Assembly (NCBI GenBank): GCA_050486225.1
Contig: JBJHCV010000005.1
Span: forward strand, 62,001-126,000
DNA length: 64,000 bases
Origin: JBBDIX01 sp050486225
Lineage (GTDB): Bacteria > Actinomycetota > Nitriliruptoria > Nitriliruptorales > Nitriliruptoraceae
Direction of reading: 5' to 3'
Position numbers and translations under genes: made by a program. The number at the start of each line of letters is the position of its first letter. Position 1 is the first letter of the stretch. Shown here piece after piece: positions 8,999-16,520 of this stretch. The notes under the pieces are model-generated. The model saw only the letters and a list, made by a program, of their open reading frames with translations, did not search any database and had not been told where the DNA came from.

Positions 8999-9181
8999 AT
9001 GACCGACATCCCTGCCCCCACGTCCACCTGTGTCGTCGACGGCTGCAGCGAGGACGCCGTCGCGGTCGCGCGATCGCCCGCGACGGACGAACTCACCGAC
9101 TCGCGTCCGGGTGAACTCGATCCGCTGTGTGCCCGTCACGCCGAGATGGCCGAAGAACCCGAGGTGCCACCCAAGGGGTGA
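8999..9181 (+). CDS. Small Cys/His protein, hypothetical
   Basis: The 60-aa ORF has CVVDGCSEDAV near the N-terminus and LCARHAEM near the C-terminus. A CX4C pair plus CX2H could bind zinc, as in small treble-clef or ribbon proteins. GAGGTC lies about 8 nt before ATG 8999. Codon use is like its neighbours (G/C third positions) and the protein is acidic. The motif pairing supports a real gene, but short ORFs in GC-rich DNA are risky. Confidence 0.5.
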   Translation: MTDIPAPTSTCVVDGCSEDAVAVARSPATDELTDSRPGELDPLCARHAEMAEEPEVPPKG

Positions 9182-9329
9182 CGGGGCCGGAGGCCGCGCC
9201 GCCGCTGCCCTGTCGTCGGTCCGATCCGTGCCGGTGGGCGCGACCGGTATCTTGCGCCGAGGCGCAGCCAGTGTCCCGCGCCGACCCGCGGCGCACGTCC
9301 GCTCCGGACGCTGCGCCCTTCAGGAGCGA

Positions 9330-10109
9330 ATGGATCGACTCATGCGTGGATTCCTGCAGTCTCGCCGGGCGGTGCCGGCACTCGGACTGGTCGCGGCGCT
9401 GCTCGTCGCGTGTGGTGGCGGGGACGGATCCGACGACGCGGCATCCGACCCCGCTGAGCAGGAGTCGGCCGACTCGGCTCCCACCGAGTCGGGGCCGGAC
9501 GACGACGTCGCGGACGGTGGATCCGCGGATGCGTCGGTCGGAAGCCTCGAGGAACTCTTCGCGCGGTATGGCGACAGCCTCGGGCGTCCGGGTCAGGTCG
9601 TGTACGAGTGGGAGGCAGCCGGGGTCGGTTCCGGGGCCCGGATGACGATGGCGCAGGACCCACCGAACATGGCCTACCTGATCGAGTCGTCCGACGGGTC
9701 GTTCCACACGATCACGGGCGACGTCAACGTCGTGTGCTTCGAGACGGGCGGTGCCTGGCAGTGCATGTCGTCGGACTCGGGCATGGCAGACATGTTCGGC
9801 GGCAACCCGATGGATGACGTCTACGACTTCGAGGATGTTGAGGCGTCAGGTCTCGACCCGGCCACGGTCACGCTGTCCGCGGACACGATCGTCGGCCGCT
9901 CGGCGACCTGCATGTCGGTTGCCGAGTCGGACGGCGTGAGCAACCTCGTGATGTGCCTGGACGACGAGACCGGGATGATGCTGCGCACCTCTGGAGACAC
10001 CGCGGACGGCTCGTTCTCGATGGAGGCCGTCGCGTTCTCGGCCCCGGACCCGGCGCTGTTCGTCCCGCCCGGTGAGATCATGGAGTTCCCGGGCATGCCG
10101 ACGGGCTGA
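9330..10109 (+). CDS. Lipoprotein, hypothetical
   Basis: The 259-aa exported lipoprotein has a positive n-region (LQSRRAVP), a hydrophobic core and lipobox LLVAC followed by GGGDGSDD, so it should be lipidated and held at the outer face of the membrane. A low-complexity Asp/Ser/Glu linker (about 35-70) leads to a folded domain with one Cys pair in FETGGAWQCMS and another around ATCMSVAES and LVMCLDDET. The overall look resembles small LppX/LprG-like or DUF-type actinobacterial lipoproteins, without a firm match. ATG 9330 lies 3 nt after AGGAG; ATG 9342 (MRGFLQ) is an alternative start. Confidence 0.78.
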   Translation: MDRLMRGFLQSRRAVPALGLVAALLVACGGGDGSDDAASDPAEQESADSAPTESGPDDDVADGGSADASVGSLEELFARYGDSLGRPGQVVYEWEAAGVGSGARMTMAQDPPNMAYLIESSDGSFHTITGDVNVVCFETGGAWQCMSSDSGMADMFGGNPMDDVYDFEDVEASGLDPATVTLSADTIVGRSATCMSVAESDGVSNLVMCLDDETGMMLRTSGDTADGSFSMEAVAFSAPDPALFVPPGEIMEFPGMPTG

Positions 10110-10120
10110 CGCGGCGACGG

Positions 10121-10170
10121 TCTGCCGGCCACCTCGTGGGGCGTCCGCCCGACGCGAGGTGACCGGCAGA
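10121..10170. terminator. Bidirectional terminator hairpin
   Basis: A 16-bp stem with one mismatch (10121-10136 against 10155-10170, beginning TCTGCCGG) lies between the convergent lipoprotein gene and mscL. Confidence 0.72.
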
Positions 10171-10184
10171 CCCGACCCGTGGTG

Positions 10185-10556
10185 TCAGTCCCGTTCGCGC
10201 AGACTGTCTCGGATCTCACGGAGCAGCAGGGTCTCCTCGCTGGGGACCTGCGGCGGTGCCGGTTCGTCCTCTGCTCGGCGCTGCAACCTGTTGTAGCCGC
10301 GGACGACGAGGAACAGGACCAACGCGACCAGCAGGAAGTTCACCAGCGCCGTACCGACCGCTCCGACGGACCCGCCGTCGCCGAAGGTTCCGATCGCGTC
10401 GAAGTTGGGTTGCCCGACCGCGAGTGCGATGAGCGGCATGATCAGGCGGTCGACCAGTGCGGTGACGAGCCCGGCGGCTGCCAGTCCCATGACGAATGCC
10501 ACGGCCAGCTCCACGAAGTTGCCGCGGTTGATGAACTCCCTGAACTCCTGGATCAT
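10185..10556 (-). CDS. mscL: Large-conductance mechanosensitive channel MscL
   Basis: The protein forms a homopentameric stretch-activated pore that releases solutes on hypo-osmotic shock. At 123 aa it is slightly short, mostly in the periplasmic loop. The N-terminal helix FREFINRGNFVELAVAF matches the family signature. TM1 runs to LIMPLIAL, TM2 covers VGTALVNFLLVALVLFLVV, and the C-terminal charged bundle helix ends in ETLLLREIRDSL. ATG 10556 has the strong SD GGGAGGTGA 4 nt upstream. It is monocistronic and convergent with the lipoprotein gene. Confidence 0.96.
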   Translation of the reverse strand: MIQEFREFINRGNFVELAVAFVMGLAAAGLVTALVDRLIMPLIALAVGQPNFDAIGTFGDGGSVGAVGTALVNFLLVALVLFLVVRGYNRLQRRAEDEPAPPQVPSEETLLLREIRDSLRERD

Positions 10557-10689
10557 GTCGTCACCTCCCGGTGCGTGTCCGAGACCGCACGGGATCGCGG
10601 ACAGGGTCGAGTCGCACCCACGCGTCGTACACGCGGACGTTTGTCGGCACGATACGGGGCATCCACCGTGGTCGCCCTGCGTCGATCAC

Positions 10690-11448
10690 TCAGGCGGACT
10701 GGTCCATGAGCTGGAACGTCGCGCCCTGCGGGTCCTCGACCACCGCGAAGCGTCCGGGACCGGCGGGTGTCGCGGGCCGCAGCACCGTCCCACCCAGCGT
10801 CTCGGCCCGGCGTGCGCTGGCGACGCAGTCCTCGACCGCGAAGTACACGCCCCACATGGCGGTGACCTCGGCCGGGACCTCTGCGGGCATCGCCAGCAGG
10901 CCGGCCACCTCGGTGCCTGCCCGCCGGAAGGTCGTGTACTCGCCGTCGGGCCCGGGGGCCGCGACCCAGCCGAACACGGTCGTGTAGAAGTCGATCGCGG
11001 CCGACACGTCGCGGGACATCAGCTCGATCCAGCACACCGAACCCGGCGCGGACGACAGCCATGGTCCGGGTGGCTCGGCTTGGCTCACGACGCCGAACAC
11101 CGCGCCCGACGGGTCGGCCAGGATCGCGATCCGTGAGTCCGGCAGGTCGAACGCCGGCTCGAGGACCATGCCACCCGCCGCCTCGACGGCGGCGACCACC
11201 TCGTCGACGTCGGCCACGTGGAACAGCACAGCCCAGGCGGCAGGCGCCTCAGCTGCCTCCACCGGTGCGGCCATCATCCCGCCGACGGCGCGATCCCTGA
11301 CCGTGCCGATGCGATACTCGCCCATCGGTGAGTCGTGCGTCTCGATGGTCCAGCCGAGCAGGTCACCGTAGAAGCGACACGCGCCTTCGACGTCCGGTGT
11401 CGACAGGTCCACCCAACTCGGGGTGTTGTACGTCGGGTCCTCGGCCAT
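10690..11448 (-). CDS. Two-domain VOC (glyoxalase/bleomycin-resistance fold) protein
   Basis: The 252-aa protein has two consecutive VOC domains (about 1-120 and 130-252), resembling Mycobacterium Rv0577/CFP30B-type proteins. Domain 1 begins SWVDLSTPDVEGACRFYGDL; domain 2 has CWIELMSRDVSAAIDFYTTV, and each repeat ends with a DPSGAVFG or DPQGATFQL motif. Metal ligands are not obvious in the usual H/E positions, so it may bind rather than convert a small molecule. ATG 11448 is preceded by GAGGTG at 5 nt; the longer open frame upstream is not supported. The annotation is firm at family level only. Confidence 0.9.
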   Translation of the reverse strand: MAEDPTYNTPSWVDLSTPDVEGACRFYGDLLGWTIETHDSPMGEYRIGTVRDRAVGGMMAAPVEAAEAPAAWAVLFHVADVDEVVAAVEAAGGMVLEPAFDLPDSRIAILADPSGAVFGVVSQAEPPGPWLSSAPGSVCWIELMSRDVSAAIDFYTTVFGWVAAPGPDGEYTTFRRAGTEVAGLLAMPAEVPAEVTAMWGVYFAVEDCVASARRAETLGGTVLRPATPAGPGRFAVVEDPQGATFQLMDQSA

Positions 11449-11822
11449 GCGCACACCTCGGTGCTGTGGTGCGTGCATCAGACACGCTCGGCACTCCACG
11501 CGCCAGTGCCAGGTGGCCTCAGACGATGCCGACGGCCGGGTTCGGGCTGATGGCAGGGCGGCGATCGTTCGTGTGGCCGGTCGATCCGATCCTTCGGCGT
11601 GACGACGGCCCCGCGTGTCGGGAGTCCGACTTCCTGAGTCGTCCGGTGGGCCTGCTCGACCGGGTGCCCTGCACGGGCCGTGCACTGACGGCTGCCGGTG
11701 CCGGTCGGGTGACCACCGTCGCCCGTTCGTGCGTACTGTGTGGCCCTGGTCGCGTTGGCTCCGCTGCGTGCCGTCTGCTGCTGGCCGGTCGCGTCCGGCC
11801 AGTCGGGCCCGGGAACACGGCC
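11449..11822. other. Intergenic stretch without a recognisable gene
   Basis: This 374-nt stretch lies between the VOC gene and the divergent TauE-like gene. Open frames here are extensions of neighbours in wrong frames. I see no tRNA, strong hairpin or repeat; it presumably holds the two divergent promoters. Confidence 0.5.
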
Positions 11823-12538
11823 ATGGGGATGCTGGTTGCGGCGCTGGCCGCGTTCGGCACGGCGGTGCTGTCGTCGGTCACCGGCTTCGGGGGCGCGTTG
11901 TTGCTGCTGCCGGTGTTCGTCGCGGTGTTCGGCGTGCGCGATGCGGTCGCGATCCTCTCGGTGGCACAGCTGGTGTCCAATGGTGCCAGGGTCTGGTTCA
12001 ACCGTGACGAGACCGTCACTCCGCTCGTGGTCCGATTCGGGGTGGGTGCCGTCCCGGTGGCGATCATCGGGGCGGTCGTCTTCTCGACTGCGTCGGTGGA
12101 AGGGCTCACCCGCGTCATCGGCGCGTTCCTGCTGCTTGTGGTGGCGTGGCGCAGGCTTCCCCATCGTCGCCGCGCCCGGCAGATGGGCGATCGTGCGTTC
12201 GTGGCCGTCGGCGCAGCATCAGGCTTCGGGTCGGCGATGGTGGGCAGCGTCGGTCCGTTGACCGCCCGTCCTTCCTTGCACGCGGACTGGCGAAGGGCGC
12301 ATGCATCGGGACCGAGGCGGCGAGTGCCGTGGTGATGCACGTGACCAAGCTGGTCGTGTTAGGCACCGCAGCCGTGCTGACTCCGCGGACAGGCGTGATC
12401 GGGCTGGCTCTGGCGCCGGCCGTGGCGGCTGGCTCGTGGGTCGGCAAGCTGGTGGTCGACCGGTTGCCTGTCCGGGCATGCGTCGCGCTCGTCGAGGTCA
12501 GCCTCCTCGTGGCGGGCGTGTTCCTGCTTCGCGGCTGA
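11823..12538 (+). pseudogene. TauE/SafE family sulfite/organic-anion exporter, -1 frameshift
   Basis: A TauE/SafE permease of about 238 aa is split over two frames. The first part starts at ATG 11823 (MGMLVAALAAFGTAVLSSVTGFGGALL, the family's first repeat motif) and runs well to VGSVGPLTA. The continuation, PSFLARGLAKGACIGTEAASAV, is in the -1 frame and runs to the stop at 12538 (KLVVDRLPVRACVALVEVSL). The switch falls at 12264-12268 (GCCCG), so one C appears to be missing from a short run. Either the sequence has an indel error or the gene is a recent pseudogene; programmed frameshifting is less likely. No clear SD precedes the start. Confidence 0.8.
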
Positions 12539-12778
12539 CCGCACCGACACCGACGCGTGGGGCGCCCGCCGACGCGGTGGGTGGCGTTGAACCGGCGCGC
12601 GTGGTGATCCGACCTGTACGTGTGACGCTGGGAGCGGGCTCGCGCCGGCGCCTGTGTCGGCTCACCTGTTCGCCGGCAGGCCGCGTACCGGCGGTTGCCA
12701 TACAGGCCGATCCTCGCGTTCTGGAGTCGCGGTGCCCGGGCGAACCACGCTGGTACGTGGGGTCTGGAGGGGAGTGCT

Positions 12779-13305
12779 GTGGACGATCCGTACGAGGTGC
12801 TCGGTGTGACACCGGGAACCCCACTGGAGCAGATCAGGGTCGCCTGTCGCGAACTGGTGCGCCGCAACCGGCTCGACGGGTATCCCAACGACAGCGCACA
12901 GGAGCGTGACGCGGGACACGCCCGCATGGCCAGCATCAACGCGGCATACCGCATGCTCGACGACCCACGTGAACTGGAACGGTTCCAGCGGCGCCAGAAG
13001 AGGCACGAGCGGGACGGCCGGACCGGCAGCGGAGCCTGGGCGTGGCCGGCGTCGTCGTCGCCGCCGCTGCTGACCTCCCAGGGGCGACGGGGACATCCGG
13101 GGGAAGGCACGATCCGTACGGCGAGGCGTCGAGGCCCGAGCCGTGGGTCGGCGATGAGCGTCCCGCGCTCGACGGCGGGGGGGGGACCACCTGCCGGTCG
13201 GCGGTCGTTCACCATTGGTCGACGTCCCCGAAGGATGTGCAGGAGCGACCCAACGGACCGCGGAGGATGAGCGACAGCAACCACGAGAGGTGGCTTCCCC
13301 GGTGA
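12779..13305 (+). pseudogene. J-domain (DnaJ-like) protein without HPD, probable frameshift
   Basis: GTG 12779 follows a GGAGGGGAG SD. Residues 1-65 form a J-domain: VDDPYEVLGVTPGTPLEQIR (helices I-II) and ARMASINAAYRMLDDPRE (helix III). The loop that should read HPD reads RLDGYPND, so stimulation of DnaK ATPase is unlikely. After about 13000-13035 the same frame becomes Arg-rich and implausible. The -1 frame gives RSLGVAGVVVAAAADLPGA, a probable membrane segment, then GEASRPEPWVGDERPALD, and ends at 13305. I therefore read it as a membrane-anchored J-like protein with a -1 frameshift. If no frameshift exists, the CDS ends at 13270 with a 163-aa product. Confidence 0.55.
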
Positions 13306-13368
13306 TGCTCCCAGTCGTGCGAGTCAGCGAATGATCGTCGCGAACGCCCAGATCCAGAGGGTCGCTCT

Positions 13369-14736
13369 CTACGGGCGCCACTGAGGTGCCTGGTCGTCGG
13401 CGGGGTGCCCTGTGACGTTGAAGGCCGAGCCGCCGTCGACCGAGGCGACGTAGATCTCCCAGTCGCCGTCGCGACGGGACTGGAAGGCGAGCCACCGCCC
13501 GTCCGGTGACCAGGCAGGCGCCCAGTCGTCGGCCGGGGAGTGGGTCACCCGCCGGAGTCCCGAACCGTCGGGGGAGATCACGTAGATGTCTCCCGGTCCG
13601 TCGTGATGGGACCGGAACGCGATCAGGGTTCCGTCAGGCGACCATGCCGGGGAGTGATCGATCGCCGGCCCGAAGGTCAGGCGAACGACGTCGGATCCGT
13701 CGGCCGCCATCACGTAGAGCGACGTGTGCCCCGCATCGGCGCCGCGGTCCGACACGAACGCGATCCTCCGTCCGTCGGGGGACCACGTCGGACCCACGTC
13801 GTCGGCCGGACCGTCGGTCAACTGCGAGAGTCCCGAACCGTCGGGCGCCACCACGTGGATGTCATTGGTGCCGTCCCTGACGGACGTGAAGGCGATGAGC
13901 GTTCCGTCCGGAGACCAGGACGGGAAGGTGGCGTCGGTGTCTCCCTGGGTCAACTGCTGAACGTTGGTGCCGTCCGCATCCATGATCCCGATGAAACTGT
14001 GGACCAGTCCGTACCCGGTGTACGCGAGGCGTCTGCCGTCGGGCGAGAACGTGCCGGGGACGCTGCCCGTGTCTCCGCTCGTCAGGCGCGTCGTCTGCCC
14101 CGTGGTGAGATCGATCAGGTAGAGGTCATCCACGCCACCGTCGCGATCTGAGGCGAACACGATCTCCCCAACCGGGCGTGCCTCGATCTGGTGGCCGCGT
14201 TCGACCCGGTACCAGATGCGACTCAGGAAGCCGGCAGCGTCCGGTTCGTCGATTCGTTGCAGCACGGTCGGCACATGACCGTCACAACCCCAGTCGTAGA
14301 TGGTCTCGCGTCCGGTGACGCTTCTCGGGATGGATGGCGCGTCGCGACTGGCGGCGCAGAACTCGTTCATTGCCGCCGATGGGGACGTGTCCAGGTCCGC
14401 CTTCGCGGTGCACGGGAGGTTCGCGCCGAAGTTGCACGCGTACACGGCCCCGTCCATGCAGCGCCAGACCGTCGTCTCACGCAGACGTTCGGGCGGTTCG
14501 GTCGTCGATTCGACGCCTGCTGCCCGCAGGTATCCGCCGATCACCTCGTCGGGGATCGGATCGCCGGTGTACCGGTCGTCCGGAAGGTCCGCGGTGCCCA
14601 CCGCCGAGCAGTACGCGAACGCGTCGTCGTACGTACCGGAGATCCGATCCGAATCCACCGCGGCGTCGCAGCCAGAGGCTGCCAGGGCGATGAGGATCAT
14701 CACCACCCCGGGACGTCGTGCACACCCGATGTCCAT
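13369..14736 (-). CDS. PD40/TolB-like beta-propeller lipoprotein
   Basis: The 455-aa exported lipoprotein has a signal peptide with lipobox LAASGC. A Cys-containing N-terminal domain (about 25-190; VWRCMDGAVYACNF, LPCTAKADL, EFCAASRD, DWGCDGH) is probably disulphide-bonded. Residues 195-455 contain six WD40-like PD40/TolB repeats, each with the diagnostic W/FSPDGxxxAF and DIYVxxxDGS pattern (for example SWSPDGTLIAFTSVRDGTND, AWSPDGRWLAFQSRRDGD). Such propellers mediate protein or ligand contacts outside the membrane. Without TolQRA partners here it is not TolB proper. ATG 14736 has GGAGA upstream. Confidence 0.9.
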   Translation of the reverse strand: MDIGCARRPGVVMILIALAASGCDAAVDSDRISGTYDDAFAYCSAVGTADLPDDRYTGDPIPDEVIGGYLRAAGVESTTEPPERLRETTVWRCMDGAVYACNFGANLPCTAKADLDTSPSAAMNEFCAASRDAPSIPRSVTGRETIYDWGCDGHVPTVLQRIDEPDAAGFLSRIWYRVERGHQIEARPVGEIVFASDRDGGVDDLYLIDLTTGQTTRLTSGDTGSVPGTFSPDGRRLAYTGYGLVHSFIGIMDADGTNVQQLTQGDTDATFPSWSPDGTLIAFTSVRDGTNDIHVVAPDGSGLSQLTDGPADDVGPTWSPDGRRIAFVSDRGADAGHTSLYVMAADGSDVVRLTFGPAIDHSPAWSPDGTLIAFRSHHDGPGDIYVISPDGSGLRRVTHSPADDWAPAWSPDGRWLAFQSRRDGDWEIYVASVDGGSAFNVTGHPADDQAPQWRP

Positions 14737-15084
14737 GTTGGTCTCCGCGAGCCACAGCCGGTCGGCTGCTCGCGCCCGCCGATGGTCACGCCCTGTGTCC
14801 GATGGTCGCCCGGGTCTGCCTCATGTTCCAGAGGCGATCGTCACATGGCCTGTTGCCCGCGTCCCGTGGGTGGCAGGCCCCGTCTGGCTGACTCGGGGCA
14901 CCTGCTGACCCGCAGGGACGGACACGACGTCCCTGCTCATGCGGTCGACGTCGCTCGGGCGGGTCGGATCGCGTCCGCCGTCGGCGCGGTCCGTGTACGG
15001 CGAGGATCCCCGGCGACCATTCGGACGCGACACCAGACAGCGAGACACGAGCGCCTTGCCCCTCGGGTCGACTATCGTCGATCC
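14737..15084. other. Intergenic stretch between divergent genes
   Basis: These 348 nt separate the PD40 lipoprotein and the methyltransferase gene. Apart from a TATCGT box at 15073-15078, 6 nt before the methyltransferase ATG, I see no gene, repeat or strong hairpin. Confidence 0.5.
15073..15078 (+). promoter_or_regulatory. Putative -10 box, leaderless start of methyltransferase
   Basis: TATCGT ends 6 nt before ATG 15085 and no SD lies between, predicting transcription start at or next to the start codon. No matching -35 was found. Confidence 0.45.
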
Positions 15085-15944
15085 ATGGGGACGACCACGC
15101 TTGGGGAAGCCGTGGACACAGCGCGGCGAGACGCTCGCGAAGTGTTCGCGCCGTTCGTCGCGGGACCGTCCGACCTCAAGTGGCACATCGCCAACGCCCG
15201 GCGGGCACGCCGCTACCTCACCACCCGACGCACCCTCGACCCCGCAGCCCACTACGGCCTCCGCTGGACGCTCAAGCATGCCCTCGAGCGCGTCCAACCG
15301 TCAGGCGCGCCAGAACCCGTCAAGTGGGGACGACAACGGATGTGGGCCCACCCACTGGGCATCAAGCGGGTCCACCTCCACCACCTTCACCACATCGTCG
15401 CCGCGACACAGCCCGCACGCATCCTCGAGGTCGGTTGCGGGCCCGGCCAGAACACGGCAATCCTCGCCGCACTCCACCCCGACGCAGAACTTCACGGCGT
15501 GGAACTCACTCCCGAAGGGGTGGCCACAGGACGTCAACTCACCTCGGGGCCGCTCCCCGAAGCCCTCCGCGACTTCGCACCGGCCCCGATACCGGCAGGA
15601 ACTCGGGCCCGGGTCACGTTCCGACAGGGATCCGCGAGCGACCTTCCCTACCCGGACGGTCACTTCGACCTCGTCTACACCATGCAGTCCCTGGAGCAGA
15701 TGGAACGCATCCGACGGGCCGCACTCGATGAGATCGTGCGCGTCGCAGCCAGCAACGTCGTGATGTCGAACCGTTTGCCGACTGGAACAGCACACCCCTG
15801 CGGCGTGCACGCATCCGCGCATCCAACTACTTCGCCGCATCGGTGTCCGACCTCTCCGAGCACGGCCTTTCCGTCACCTGCATCATCGACGACCTACCCC
15901 ACAAGCCGCACTACCGAGTCGTCGGCGTCGCCTCCACAACCTGA
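15085..15944 (+). pseudogene. Class I SAM-dependent methyltransferase, -1 frameshift near the 3' end
   Basis: The first part (ATG 15085 to about 15765) encodes a methyltransferase with motif I ILEVGCGPGQNT, motif II acidic residue in AELHGVELTPEG, and a later DGHFDLVYTMQSLEQM. After SNVVM the frame turns to nonsense. The -1 frame reads VEPFADWNSTPLRRARIRAS and continues to HKPHYRVVGVASTT with a stop at 15942-15944, a natural C-terminus. One G appears to be missing at 15762-15766 (GATGT where GATGGT is expected). The joined product would be about 286 aa. The start is leaderless-looking. Substrate unknown. It may be functional if the indel is a sequencing artefact. Confidence 0.8.
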
Positions 15945-16386
15945 GCCTCGTCCAAGCAAGCTGGTGCGGCCTCGCCATGATCGCCTCACAGGTCGGCATC
16001 GACGCCCCACCCCGCAGATCGACGCGACACACCGAGCAACATCCACCTGGCCCAACCTGTCCACGTTGAGCGGTCGCGTTCGAGGTGGACTTCCGAGGAG
16101 CCTGCATCCGGGGCATGTGCCTGGCCGGCGCGGGCCTGACCGCCCAGTCCTCCAGCGTCGAGTGGGACGTTCCCGGGCTGCGACCGATCTCGTCGCGCGG
16201 ACGACCGGGGGTGTCGGCCCGTCGCACAGCCTCGTCAATCGCCTCGGCCGGGCAACTGGATGGGAGCTCCGTCGGAGACTCCCTTCCCTGGCGTCGCCAG
16301 AATCGGGCGGTGTCCGCGCAAGCGGGGAAACTCCCGAAGGCCCCGACCGTCCTCATCGCGGCGAGCGCGGAACACGAGGCAGCTGG
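15945..16386. other. Stretch without a recognisable gene
   Basis: These 442 nt lie between the methyltransferase stop and tRNA-Leu. Open frames on both strands give Arg/Ser/Pro-rich translations without motifs. It may be decayed coding sequence; no inverted-repeat ends or transposase motifs are visible. Confidence 0.5.
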
Positions 16387-16472
16387 TGCGAGCGGGGGGA
16401 CTCGAACCCCCACAGGGAGTGAACCCCACTGGGACCTAAACCCAGCGCGTCTGCCAGTTCCGCCACGCTCGC
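16387..16472 (-). tRNA. tRNA-Leu(TAG)
   Basis: An 86-nt class II tRNA with a long variable arm. The acceptor stem GCGAGCG pairs with CGCTCGC, discriminator A. The anticodon arm CTGGG-TTTAGGT-CCCAG gives anticodon TAG (reads CUN/CUA leucine codons). The T arm GGGGGTTCGAGTCCCCC is perfect. No CCA is encoded. Confidence 0.95.
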
Positions 16473-16520
16473 GTTGCCGGGAACCTACCGCTGACGGGGC
16501 ACGCCGAGCGTCGTGGAGCG

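Noticed and set aside
15945..16386. Possible transposase remnant
   Set aside because: No DDE or HTH motif, no terminal inverted repeats and no target duplication could be found by eye.
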